Assembly: GCA_963772935.1 (NCBI GenBank)
Contig: CAVYZK010000007.1
Span: forward strand, 434,001-498,000
Length of the DNA stretch: 64,000 nt
Direction of reading: 5' to 3'
Origin: JANNNF01 sp963772935
GTDB lineage: Bacteria > Pseudomonadota > Alphaproteobacteria > Rhodobacterales > Rhodobacteraceae
Shown in pieces: positions 9,320 to 19,409 of the stretch. The position numbers and the translations under genes are program-made. The first letter of the stretch is position 1. The number at the start of each line of letters is the position of its first letter. The notes beneath the pieces were generated by a model. It saw only the letters and a list, made by a program, of their open reading frames with translations, did not search any database and was not told where the DNA came from.

Positions 9320-10075
9320 ATACCCCGCGCTGCGAAAGCTCAACTCGCGCGATTTGCCGATGATCAGATGGTCATGCAGAGTCAGCCCCAGCACCTGTGC
9401 GGCGTCCTGCACCTGCGCGGTCATGGTGATATCGGCGCTGGACGGGGTCGGGTCGCCCGACGGGTGATTATGCACCAGAATGAACGCGCTCGCGTTCAGT
9501 TCCAGCGCCCGTTTCACCACCTCGCGCGGATAGACCGGCACATGATCGACCGTGCCGCGCGCCTGTTCCTCATCCGCGATCAGCACATTTTTGCGGTCCA
9601 GAAACAGGATGCGGAACTGTTCGGTTTCGCGGTGCGCCATGGCAGTGTGGCAATAATCCAGCAGCGCATCCCAACTGGACAACACAGGCCGGTTCATCAC
9701 CCGCGCCCGCATCATGCGCTGCGCCGCCGCCTCGACAATCTTCAGCTCACATATCACGGCCTCGCCCACCCCTTTGACGGTCGCCAAGCGGGCAGGGGGG
9801 GCGGTGACCACGCGATTGAAGTCGCCGAACGTATCCATCAGCAGCCGCGCAAGGGGTTTCACATCCTGCCGGGGAATGGCGCGGAACAGCACCAGTTCCA
9901 GCAGTTCATAATCGGGCATCGCGGTGGCCCCACCTTCGACAAAGCGGGCGCGCAGGCGTTTGCGGTGATCGGCGATATAACTTGGCAGGCGCCCGGCAAT
10001 CGCGGCCCCATCGGCCTCGTCTCCAAGGGCGAAAAGTGGCATGGCGGATTCGTTGAAGGCATGGGGCTGGGTCAT
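9314..10075 (-). CDS. radC: RadC-family JAB1/MPN protein
   Basis: A RadC-type protein with an N-terminal UPF0758/helix-hairpin-helix part (AIPRQDVKPLARLL, TVKGVGEA) and a C-terminal JAMM metalloprotein domain. The zinc-binding signature HNHPSGDPTPSSAD is complete. The family is often called a DNA-repair protein, but its biochemical activity is not settled. I place the start at ATG 10075 (about 253 aa, after AGGGGG); an upstream ATG at 10096 adds seven residues. It ends tail to tail with the methyltransferase gene. Confidence 0.92.
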   Translation of the reverse strand: MTQPHAFNESAMPLFALGDEADGAAIAGRLPSYIADHRKRLRARFVEGGATAMPDYELLELVLFRAIPRQDVKPLARLLMDTFGDFNRVVTAPPARLATVKGVGEAVICELKIVEAAAQRMMRARVMNRPVLSSWDALLDYCHTAMAHRETEQFRILFLDRKNVLIADEEQARGTVDHVPVYPREVVKRALELNASAFILVHNHPSGDPTPSSADITMTAQVQDAAQVLGLTLHDHLIIGKSRELSFRSAGYL

Positions 10076-10130
10076 CTGCAAAAGATGCCCCCTCATCGTG
10101 AAGAAAGAATTAATGGCCTTTATCTTGGCC

Positions 10131-10215
10131 GAAATATCCCGGGGTGGCCGCTCGGTTACGCCATCGGTTCAAGAAACCGAGCGGCCGGGGGGCTGGCCCC
10201 CCGGTTCCCGAAATA
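10131..10215. repeat. Double-hairpin palindromic element, copy B
   Basis: Between radC and dnaJ a GAAATATCCC edge is followed by a perfect 12-bp inverted repeat (10146-10157 with 10175-10186). A second perfect 8-bp hairpin (10185-10192 with 10197-10204) follows, and then CCCGAAATAT. The AAATATC edges link it to the copies at 773 and 22548. It may also act as the transcription end of dnaJ. Confidence 0.65.
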
Positions 10216-11364
10216 TCAGTTCTTCATCCCGTCCCAGAACCCTTTGACCTTGGAGAAAAACGACGACCCTTCCGGGTTGTTCTCCTCCGACAGCTTTTCG
10301 AACTCGCGCAGCAGTTCCTTTTGCCGCGAGGTCAGGTTGACCGGGGTTTCCACCGCCATCTCGATGACCATATCGCCCTGACCACCCCCACGCAGCGCGG
10401 GCATGCCCTTGGCGCGCAGGCGCATCTGCTTGCCGGTCTGCGCACCGGCAGGCACCTTGACCCGCACCTTGCCGCCGTCAATTGTCGGCACTTCAACCTC
10501 GCCGCCCAAGGCCGCTGTGGCGATGGACACCGGCACCCGGCAGAACAGATGCACGGCGTCGCGCTGGAAGATCGGGTGATCCTTCACCTCGATGAAGATG
10601 TACAAATCGCCCTGCGGCCCGCCACGCAGGCCCGCCTCGCCTTCGCCCGCCAGCCGGATACGGGTGCCGGTTTCGACCCCTGCGGGGATGTTCACCGACA
10701 AGGACCGCTCACGTTGGGTGCGGCCTTGGCCTGCGCAGACCTTGCAGGGGTTCTTGATGATCTGGCCCATGCCGTTGCAGGTGGGGCAGGTGCGTTCGAC
10801 GGTAAAGAAACCCTGCTGCGCACGGACCTTGCCCATGCCTGAACAGGTGGGGCAGGTGACGGGTTCGGCACCGCCCTCGGCACCGGACCCCTTGCACGAG
10901 TCGCAGGACACCGAAGCCGGAACCGAGATGGTTTTCTGCGCCCCGGCAAAGGCTTCTTCCAACGATATCTTCATGTTGTAGCGCAGGTCAGACCCACGCT
11001 GCGCGCGTGAGCGGCCATTGCCGCCACCACGGCCGCCCATGAAGTCGCCGAACAGATCCTCGAACACATCCGAGAACGCGCTGGAAAAATCGCCCTGACC
11101 GTAGCCTTGGCCACGCTGGCCGCCGCCGCCCATGCCACCTTCAAAAGCCGCGTGACCATAGCGGTCATAGGCGGCCTTCTTGTCGGCATCCTTCAGCACG
11201 TCATACGCCTCGTTCACCTCTTTGAACTGGTTCTCGGCGTTGGGATTGTCGGCGTTGCGGTCGGGATGGTGTTCCTTGGCCTTGGTCCGATAGGCCTTTT
11301 TCAGGTCTTCGGCCGAAGCCCCCTTCGCCACGCCCAGCACTTCGTAGAAATCGCGTTTTGCCAC
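10216..11364 (-). CDS. dnaJ: Chaperone DnaJ (Hsp40)
   Basis: DnaJ delivers unfolded clients to DnaK and stimulates its ATPase. All family parts are present in the 382-aa protein: J domain (residues 1-70, HPD at about 33-35), Gly/Phe-rich linker (GGMGGGGQRGQGYGQ), four CxxCxGxG zinc-finger repeats (about 145-215) and the C-terminal client-binding domains. It starts with GTG behind a run of five Gs. It follows dnaK by 73 bases with a hairpin between them, the classic dnaK-dnaJ arrangement. Confidence 0.98.
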   Translation of the reverse strand: MAKRDFYEVLGVAKGASAEDLKKAYRTKAKEHHPDRNADNPNAENQFKEVNEAYDVLKDADKKAAYDRYGHAAFEGGMGGGGQRGQGYGQGDFSSAFSDVFEDLFGDFMGGRGGGNGRSRAQRGSDLRYNMKISLEEAFAGAQKTISVPASVSCDSCKGSGAEGGAEPVTCPTCSGMGKVRAQQGFFTVERTCPTCNGMGQIIKNPCKVCAGQGRTQRERSLSVNIPAGVETGTRIRLAGEGEAGLRGGPQGDLYIFIEVKDHPIFQRDAVHLFCRVPVSIATAALGGEVEVPTIDGGKVRVKVPAGAQTGKQMRLRAKGMPALRGGGQGDMVIEMAVETPVNLTSRQKELLREFEKLSEENNPEGSSFFSKVKGFWDGMKN

Positions 11365-11391
11365 GGCAAAACCCCCTGATCAGAACCGGGC

Positions 11392-11424
11392 GGGGGCGGC
11401 CTGTTTCCAGACCGCCCCCTTTTC
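11392..11424. terminator. Hairpin in the dnaK-dnaJ gap
   Basis: An 8-bp perfect GC stem (11392-11399 with 11412-11419) has a 12-base loop. The T-run follows on the plus strand (no gene there), so on the dnaK-dnaJ transcript it is a stable hairpin without a clear U-tract. That fits partial attenuation or 3'-end protection of dnaK mRNA. Confidence 0.5.
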
Positions 11425-11437
11425 CCGTTGCGCGGTG

Positions 11438-13345
<1,908 letters not shown>

Positions 13346-13453
13346 GAGTATATCCCTTTTGCTTCAGGCGATGTGGCGGACGAGGGCCCTGTACGGCACC
13401 CCCGCCGGGGGTAAGTGAACATCGGACCGTCTGACCCGCTGTTCTGTCGGGGG

Positions 13454-13482
13454 TATATAGGCGGCAGGGGCGGGCCGTGCAA
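13454..13482 (-). promoter_or_regulatory. Candidate heat-shock promoter of dnaK
   Basis: Read on the minus strand, TTGCAC (13477-13482) is followed after 17 bases by TATATA (13454-13459), preceded by CC. CCTATAT resembles the -10 element reported for alphaproteobacterial RpoH promoters. The location, about 110 bases upstream of the dnaK ATG, is suitable. Assigned by eye. Confidence 0.45.
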
Positions 13483-13547
13483 CGGTGGCCCCGCAGAGTC
13501 TGACGCGAATTTTCGACGAAGATGATATTTGCATGACAGGCCGGGGC

Positions 13548-14369
13548 CTACCGGCGCACGCCCCAGCTGGCCGAGGCATACTGGCGAGTGTAAAACTCTG
13601 CCATCAGGCCGATCATCATGCAGACCAGCGCCACCTTGATCGGATACTCGATCGAGGTGTAGCGCGGGCTGTAGTTCAGAAACATGAAGCCGCGCCCCTG
13701 ATCAATGGTGTGAAACAGCGGGTTCCAGTCAAACAGGTTGCGGATCGAAGGTGGGGCCGCATTGGCCACAAACATCTTGCCAGACGCGATCATGTTGGCG
13801 CGCTGATAGATGGTGGACAAGATCCCCACCACCTCTGGCTGCCATGGCTTGGCGGCCAGAAAGATCATCCCGATGCCGATGCCGGAAAACCAGGACAACA
13901 ACAGCATCCCGAGCACGCCCAAAGGTTCATCAATGGTGATCTGGGCAAACACGGCGTCATAGAAAAACAAGATGACGAAGGCCGTAAAAAGCTGCAAATA
14001 CAGCGCGCTCAGCGCGGCTGACGCGATTGCGATGATGGTGTTCATCGGCGCGTGCATCATCATGGGGGATGTCGGACCATCGGCACCCGATACCGCACCC
14101 AGCGTTTTCGTGTGGGTCAGGAACATGAACACGCCCGACATCACATACAGCATGAAATCGCCGCGGATGGCGGACCCTTTCATGCCAAGCAGGCTGAACA
14201 TGGTGTAAAAGATCAGCACCATCAGCACCGCCTGCACAATGTTCATCACCAGCCCCAACACGGCGTTGCCGTTGGATTTGCGGATGTTGCGCACCGATGC
14301 GTGAAAGATAAGTTCCAGAATATCCCATGAAGACCGCAGTTTGGTCTTTTTGACGGTCGGGCGGAACAT
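13548..14369 (-). CDS. ABC-2 type polysaccharide export permease
   Basis: A membrane subunit of the KpsM/Wzm class that moves capsule or O-antigen-like polysaccharide across the inner membrane. The 273-aa frame from ATG 14369 (MFRPTVKKTKLRSS) has about six hydrophobic segments, for example VLGLVMNIVQAVLMVLIFYT and VLGMLLLSWFSGIGIGMIFL. A longer frame to 14456 adds 29 unlikely residues. The partner ATPase (KpsT/Wzt) is not in this window. The gene is divergent from cysQ-kdsB and lies near galU and the glycosyltransferases, which supports a surface-glycan role. Confidence 0.85.
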   Translation of the reverse strand: MFRPTVKKTKLRSSWDILELIFHASVRNIRKSNGNAVLGLVMNIVQAVLMVLIFYTMFSLLGMKGSAIRGDFMLYVMSGVFMFLTHTKTLGAVSGADGPTSPMMMHAPMNTIIAIASAALSALYLQLFTAFVILFFYDAVFAQITIDEPLGVLGMLLLSWFSGIGIGMIFLAAKPWQPEVVGILSTIYQRANMIASGKMFVANAAPPSIRNLFDWNPLFHTIDQGRGFMFLNYSPRYTSIEYPIKVALVCMMIGLMAEFYTRQYASASWGVRR

Positions 14370-14523
14370 GCGTGTGTCGATCCTTGCCGCTCGGGTTCTG
14401 GTTGCAGGTTCTTTTCTGCATACCACGGGAAATCTTGCCGTTCCCTTTACAAACAAGGATAAGGGAAACCTGAAAAACTATCAACAGCCTGTGCCGCACA
14501 GGCCCGTGACCAAAGGACCGCCC

Positions 14524-15318
14524 ATGGATTTCGACCAGTTGATCCCCATCATCCGCCGTCTGGCGCTGGAAGCTGGCGACCGGATCATGGAGGTCTACAA
14601 TGGCCCCGATTTTGAGGTGAAGTCCAAAAGCGATGCCAGCCCGGTGACAGAGGCCGACGAGGCCGCCGATGCGATCATCTCGGCGGGCTTGCGCGCCGCC
14701 TTCCCGGATGTGGTGCTGATCACCGAAGAGCAGGCCGACAGTCATGCCCTTTCGGCCAGCACCTTCCTGATCGTGGACCCGTTGGATGGCACCAAGGAAT
14801 TCGTGCAGCGGCGCGGCGATTTTACAGTGAACATCGCCTATGTGCAGGACGGCATCCCTGTGCGCGGCGTGGTCTATGCACCTGCGCAGGGGCGGCTGTT
14901 CTATACGCTCGCAGATGGCGCGACGGTTGAAGAAACCGGCGCCTTGGACAAGGCAACCCCCGGCGCGCTGACGCGGATCGGGGTGTCGTCGCCCGACAAT
15001 ACCGCGCTGATGGTGGTGGCGTCCAAGTCGCACCGCGATGCGGCGACCGATGCCTATATCGGCAAATACGCGGTCAAGGATATGAAGTCGGCAGGGTCCA
15101 GCCTGAAATTCTGTCTGGTGGCAACAGGCGAGGCGGATATCTACCCCCGCCTTGGCCGCACGATGGAATGGGATACGGCGGCTGGCGATGCGGTGCTGCG
15201 CGGCGCGGGGGGCCATGTGGTGCGGTTTGATGATCACACCCCGCTCGCCTATGGCAAACAGGGCTGGGACAACCCCTTCTTCATCGCCTACGCCCCCGGT
15301 GTGGCCCTCAAGGCATGA
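14524..15318 (+). CDS. cysQ: 3'(2'),5'-bisphosphate nucleotidase CysQ
   Basis: Hydrolyses 3'-phosphoadenosine 5'-phosphate (PAP), the by-product of sulfotransferases and PAPS reductase, to AMP. The 264-aa protein has the Li+-sensitive phosphatase motifs DPLDGTKEFVQR (about residues 82-93) and WDTAAGDAVL near residue 218, with EE of ITEEQAD as further metal ligands. It starts at ATG 14524, matching the family N-terminus. Its stop overlaps the kdsB start (ATGA). A sulfotransferase gene at 21.1 kb would generate PAP, so the placement makes functional sense. Confidence 0.93.
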   Translation: MDFDQLIPIIRRLALEAGDRIMEVYNGPDFEVKSKSDASPVTEADEAADAIISAGLRAAFPDVVLITEEQADSHALSASTFLIVDPLDGTKEFVQRRGDFTVNIAYVQDGIPVRGVVYAPAQGRLFYTLADGATVEETGALDKATPGALTRIGVSSPDNTALMVVASKSHRDAATDAYIGKYAVKDMKSAGSSLKFCLVATGEADIYPRLGRTMEWDTAAGDAVLRGAGGHVVRFDDHTPLAYGKQGWDNPFFIAYAPGVALKA

Positions 15319-16108
15319 GCGTTCTGATCGCCATTCCGGCCCGCTATGCCAGCACGCGCTATCCCGGCAAGCCTTTGGTTTCGTTGAATGGTCCGGATGG
15401 CCCCAAGACCCTGATCCAACGCAGTTGGGAAGCCGCATGACGGTGCGCGGCATCGACCGGGTGGTGGTGGCGACCGATGACGACCGCATCCGCGACCACG
15501 CGATGGGGTTCGGGGCCGAGGTGGTGATGACCTCATCCACCGCGCAGAACGGCACCGAACGGGTGGCCGAGGTGGCCGCCCTGCTGCCCGGTTTCGATGT
15601 GGTGGTGAACCTGCAAGGCGACGCGCCCCTGACGCCCGCGTGGTTTGTCGAAGATCTGGTGACGGGGCTGCGCGCCGCCCCCGATGCCGATATCGCAACG
15701 CCGGTGCTGCGCTGCGATGGCCGCGCGCTGAACGGCTTTCTGGCCGACCGCCGGGCGGGTCGGGTAGGGGGCACGACGGCAGTGTTCGGCGCGGGGGGGC
15801 GGGGGCTCTATTTCTCAAAGGAAGTGATCCCCTTTACCGGCAAAACCTTTGCCGATGATGCGCCAACCCCGGTGTTCCACCATGTCGGCGTCTATGCCTA
15901 TCGCCCGGCCGCCCTTGCCGATTACCCGGCCTGGCCCATCGGCCCGCTGGAAACGCTGGAGGGGCTGGAGCAGTTGCGCTTTCTGGAAAACGGGCGGCAG
16001 GTGCTGTGCGTCGAAGTGCAGGCACAGGGCCGACAATTTTGGGAACTGAACAACCCAAGCGACGTTAGCGTGATAGAGGCCATGCTGTCTGCCACCCCGC
16101 CCCGTTGA
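15315..16108 (+). CDS. kdsB: CMP-KDO synthetase KdsB, frameshifted as sequenced
   Basis: KdsB couples CTP with 3-deoxy-manno-octulosonate to make CMP-KDO, the KDO donor for lipid A core or capsule. The N-terminus MSVLIAIPARYASTRYPGKP is in frame with ATG 15315 but stops at TGA 15440-15442. The rest (TVRGIDRVVVATDDDRI ... GTERVAEV ... VVNLQGDAPL) runs in the next frame to 16108. Restoring one base near 15439 joins the two into a 264-aa protein of normal size. KdsB is normally indispensable in KDO-containing bacteria, so a sequencing error is more likely than loss. The start overlaps cysQ by 4 bases. Confidence 0.88.
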
Positions 16109-16240
16109 TCCCGCTCAATTCTTACTGATTTGGCAACAATGCCGCCGTGACGCCCCATTGTAGCCAAGATGTATTGGAATGTAGGCGGTGACCAAGTAAC
16201 CTTCTGCATACGCTGCAGACCAAGAACGAACGAGCACGCC

Positions 16241-17155
16241 ATGAAACCGAAGAAAGTTACCAAGGCAATTTTTCCTGTGGCGGGCTTGGGAACGCGGTTC
16301 CTGCCGGCCACCAAGTCGATCCCGAAAGAGATCATGACTCTGGTGGATCGACCCCTGATTCAATACGCGATTGATGAGGCCCGGGCGGCGGGCATCAAGG
16401 AATTCATCTTTGTCACCTCGCGCGGCAAATCCGCGCTGGAAGATTACTTTGACAACGCGCCCGAACTGGAAAGCGAGCTGCGCCGCAAGGGCAAGACTGA
16501 CCAGCTTGAGGCGCTGAAAGACACCAACATGGACTCGGGCGCCATCGCCTATGTCCGGCAGAACCGGCCGATGGGTCTGGGCCATGCCGTCTGGTGTGCG
16601 CGCCGCCTGATCGGCAATGAACCCTTCGCAGTGCTGCTGCCGGATGACGTGATCGCGGCAGAAAAGCCCTGCCTGCAACAGATGATCGAGGCTTATGAAC
16701 AGACTGGCGGCAATATGGTCGCCGCGATGGAAGTGTCACCGGAGCGCGCCTCCAGCTATGGCGTGCTGGATATCAGCGAAGACATGGGGTCGATCGTGCA
16801 AGCCAAAGGCATGGTCGAAAAGCCCAAGGTCGGCACCGCCCCGTCAAACCTTGCGGTGATCGGGCGCTACATCCTGACGCCCAAGGTTATGACCAACCTG
16901 AACAAGATGAAGGCCGGCGCGGGCGGCGAGATTCAACTGACCGACGCGATTGCCGCCGAAGTAGGCAGCAAGGCTGGGGTCTACGGTTTTCGCTTTCGCG
17001 GGCAGCGTTATGACTGCGGGTCGAAGGCCGGGTTCCTGCAGGCGACGGTCGCCTTTGGTCTGGCCCGCCCCGACTTGTCGCAAGAGTTTTCGGCCTATCT
17101 GCATGACATGGTCGCCTTGCAAAAGGCCTCTGCTTCGCAGACCGCCGCGCAATAG
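16241..17155 (+). CDS. galU: UTP-glucose-1-phosphate uridylyltransferase GalU
   Basis: Makes UDP-glucose from UTP and glucose 1-phosphate for exopolysaccharide, LPS and osmolyte synthesis. The 304-aa protein has the nucleotide-binding motif FPVAGLGTRFLPATKSIPKE at residues 10-29, the VDRPLIQYAIDEA segment, LPDDVI, and the VEKP and GEIQLTDAI motifs. The family start is the ATG at 16241; 24 extra upstream codons in the open frame are not conserved. It sits between kdsB and the glycosyltransferases, so it probably supplies sugar nucleotide to this cluster. Confidence 0.95.
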   Translation: MKPKKVTKAIFPVAGLGTRFLPATKSIPKEIMTLVDRPLIQYAIDEARAAGIKEFIFVTSRGKSALEDYFDNAPELESELRRKGKTDQLEALKDTNMDSGAIAYVRQNRPMGLGHAVWCARRLIGNEPFAVLLPDDVIAAEKPCLQQMIEAYEQTGGNMVAAMEVSPERASSYGVLDISEDMGSIVQAKGMVEKPKVGTAPSNLAVIGRYILTPKVMTNLNKMKAGAGGEIQLTDAIAAEVGSKAGVYGFRFRGQRYDCGSKAGFLQATVAFGLARPDLSQEFSAYLHDMVALQKASASQTAAQ

Positions 17156-17169
17156 GCCCGGACCCTGCC

Positions 17170-18192
17170 ATGGGCCGTGCCAACCGCCTGTGGACCGACT
17201 ATCGTCTGCGCTGGAAACGGCGCAGGTTTCTGGCCCGCGCGTGGCGCAAGCGGCGAGAGTTGACCGCGCTGCATGACCGCACCGCCGCCATTCAGCCCAA
17301 CCATATACTGTGCCTGATGACCGTGCGGAACGAGGCTGTACGCCTGCCGTTCTTTCTGGCCCACCATCGCCGCCTTGGGGTGCAACAGTTTCTGATCGTT
17401 GACAATAACAGCGATGATGGCACCACCGCGTATCTTGCTGCCCAACCGGATGTCTCGCTGTGGACCACCCCGCACAGCTATAAATCTTCACGCTTCGGGC
17501 TGGACTGGCTGACCTGGCTGATGATGCGCCACGCGCATGGGCACTGGTGCCTGACACTGGATGCGGACGAGGCGCTGATCTATCCCTACTGGGAAACCCG
17601 CGATCTGCACGCCCTGACCCGCTGGCTGGACGCGCAGGGGCTGGCCTCCTATGGCACGCTGATGCTGGACATGTACCCCGAAGGCAGTCTGGCCGCGACG
17701 CACTATGCCCCCGGTGCCGACCCGTTTGCCGATCTGACATGGTATGACAGCGGCAACTACACCGTGCAGGTGCAGCCGCGCATGGGCAATCTGTGGATAC
17801 AGGGCGGTGTGCGGGCACGGTGTTTTTTCGGCACAGACCCCCGCCGCGCGCCCACGCTGAACAAGACCCCGCTGGTGAAATGGGATCGGCACTATGCCTA
17901 TGTCAATTCCACCCACGCCCTGCTGCCGCGCCAGTTGAACGAGGTCTATCAGACAAGCGGCGGCGAAAAGCCGTCCGGCATCTTGCTGCACAGCAAATTC
18001 CTGAACATCGTCGTCGCCAAATCGGCCGAGGAAAAGGCCCGACGCGAACACTTCGCCAACTCCACCCTCTACGACAGCTATTATGACAGTGTGATCGCCG
18101 ACCCGGTGCTGTGGTGTGCAAAATCGCGCCGCTATGACGGCTGGCGCGGGTTAGAGGCCGCTGGCCTGATGTCGCGCGGTGGCTGGGTCTAA
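17170..18192 (+). CDS. Glycosyltransferase family 2-like protein (copy 1)
   Basis: The 340-aa cytoplasmic protein has the Glyco_tranf_2_4-type core: MTVRNEAVRLPFFLAHHRRLG (about residues 50-70), FLIVDNNSDDGTTAYL, and a DxD metal-binding motif in LTLDADEALIYP. A basic N-terminus (RLRWKRRRFLARAWRKRREL) may touch the membrane. The gene at 18399 is a close paralogue over the full length (shared LWIQGG.RARCFF/RVFF, LNK.PLVKW, LLH.KFL), so the pair arose by duplication. The acceptor and sugar are unknown. It starts 14 bases after galU, suggesting co-transcription. Confidence 0.85.
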   Translation: MGRANRLWTDYRLRWKRRRFLARAWRKRRELTALHDRTAAIQPNHILCLMTVRNEAVRLPFFLAHHRRLGVQQFLIVDNNSDDGTTAYLAAQPDVSLWTTPHSYKSSRFGLDWLTWLMMRHAHGHWCLTLDADEALIYPYWETRDLHALTRWLDAQGLASYGTLMLDMYPEGSLAATHYAPGADPFADLTWYDSGNYTVQVQPRMGNLWIQGGVRARCFFGTDPRRAPTLNKTPLVKWDRHYAYVNSTHALLPRQLNEVYQTSGGEKPSGILLHSKFLNIVVAKSAEEKARREHFANSTLYDSYYDSVIADPVLWCAKSRRYDGWRGLEAAGLMSRGGWV

Positions 18193-18398
18193 CGCATTGG
18201 CCGCAAAGGCCGTTACCCGTTTACTTGAATCGCGACACAAAGTAGAGTTTGAGCCAAGATTATGCGACTGGATGGCAACAATCCTGCGAAGATGGGATAA
18301 TCGGGCGCTAGGTGGGCAAAATTGGCAATGATTTGTCAAGCAACCCGCCTTAGGCTTGGGCAACAGCAGATCGTACTGGGCAGATACGGGTAGTTACT

Positions 18399-19409
18399 TT
18401 GGGCGTTTTCGAGTCTTACCGGCTTCGGTTGCGGCGCAGGCGTGCGCTTGCGCGGGCATGGCTTAAGCGGCGGGAACTGAAGTCGGTGGCAGATCACACC
18501 GCCAGTATCGCGGCAGAAGATGTGCTGCTGCTGGCCACGATGCGCAATGAAAAGGTCCGCCTGCCCTATTTCCTGCGCTACTATCGCAATCTGGGCGTCA
18601 ACCACTTTCTGATCGTCGATAACGACAGCGATGATGGCACCCGCGAATATCTGGCAGCCCAGCCCGATGTGTCGGTCTGGACGACGAAGGCCAGCTACAA
18701 AAGCGCCCGTTTCGGGATGGACTGGATCACCGGTCTGCAACGCCGCTACTGCCATGATCACTGGACGCTGACGGTCGATGTGGACGAATTTCTGATCTAT
18801 CCGTTCTGCGAAACCCGGCCACTCAAGGCGCTGACCGATTGGCTTGATGCCTCTGCCATCCGGTCGTTCTCGGCAATGCTGCTGGATATGTACCCCAAAG
18901 GCCCCATCGACGCACAGCCCTACCGTGAAGGGCAGGATCCGTTTGAAATCGCCACCTATTTTGACAGTGGCAACTATTCGGTCAGCCGCAATTGGCGTTT
19001 CGGCAATCTGTGGATACAGGGCGGCCCGCGCGCGCGGGTGTTCTTCACCAACCGGCCCAAGGATGCCCCGGCGTTGAACAAGGTGCCGCTGGTCAAATGG
19101 CAGCGTGAATATGCCTATGAAAGCTCGACCCATATGCTGCTGCCACGCGGGCTTAATCTGGTGTTCGATGAATGGGGCGGTGAAAAGGCCAGCGGTTGCC
19201 TGCTACATGCCAAGTTTCTTGATACGATGACCGCCAAGGCAAACGAAGAAATGGCGCGGGGCGAACATTATGCGGATAGCCGGGAATATGCGGCCTACAA
19301 GGATGGTCTGAAATCCCACCCCGATCTGTGGTGCAAGTGGAGCGAGAAATACATCAACTGGCGGCAGCTTGAAATTCTGGGTCTGATGTCCAAAGGAAAC
19401 TGGGCATGA
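18399..19409 (+). CDS. Glycosyltransferase family 2-like protein (copy 2)
   Basis: A paralogue of the preceding gene (336 aa). It keeps the same blocks: ATMRNEKVRLPYFLRYYRNLG, FLIVDNDSDDGTREYL, the DVDE variant of the DxD motif in LTVDVDEFLIYP, and a C-terminal MSKGNWA matching MSRGGWV. The start is TTG at 18399. A 206-base, comparatively AT-rich gap separates it from copy 1, so it may have its own promoter. Its stop overlaps the next gene start by 4 bases. The sugar donor is unknown. Confidence 0.85.
   Translation: MGVFESYRLRLRRRRALARAWLKRRELKSVADHTASIAAEDVLLLATMRNEKVRLPYFLRYYRNLGVNHFLIVDNDSDDGTREYLAAQPDVSVWTTKASYKSARFGMDWITGLQRRYCHDHWTLTVDVDEFLIYPFCETRPLKALTDWLDASAIRSFSAMLLDMYPKGPIDAQPYREGQDPFEIATYFDSGNYSVSRNWRFGNLWIQGGPRARVFFTNRPKDAPALNKVPLVKWQREYAYESSTHMLLPRGLNLVFDEWGGEKASGCLLHAKFLDTMTAKANEEMARGEHYADSREYAAYKDGLKSHPDLWCKWSEKYINWRQLEILGLMSKGNWA

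Noticed and set aside
13957..15774. 605-aa minus-strand open frame across cysQ and kdsB
   Set aside because: Arg/Pro/Ser-rich shadow of cysQ, kdsB and part of the permease gene.
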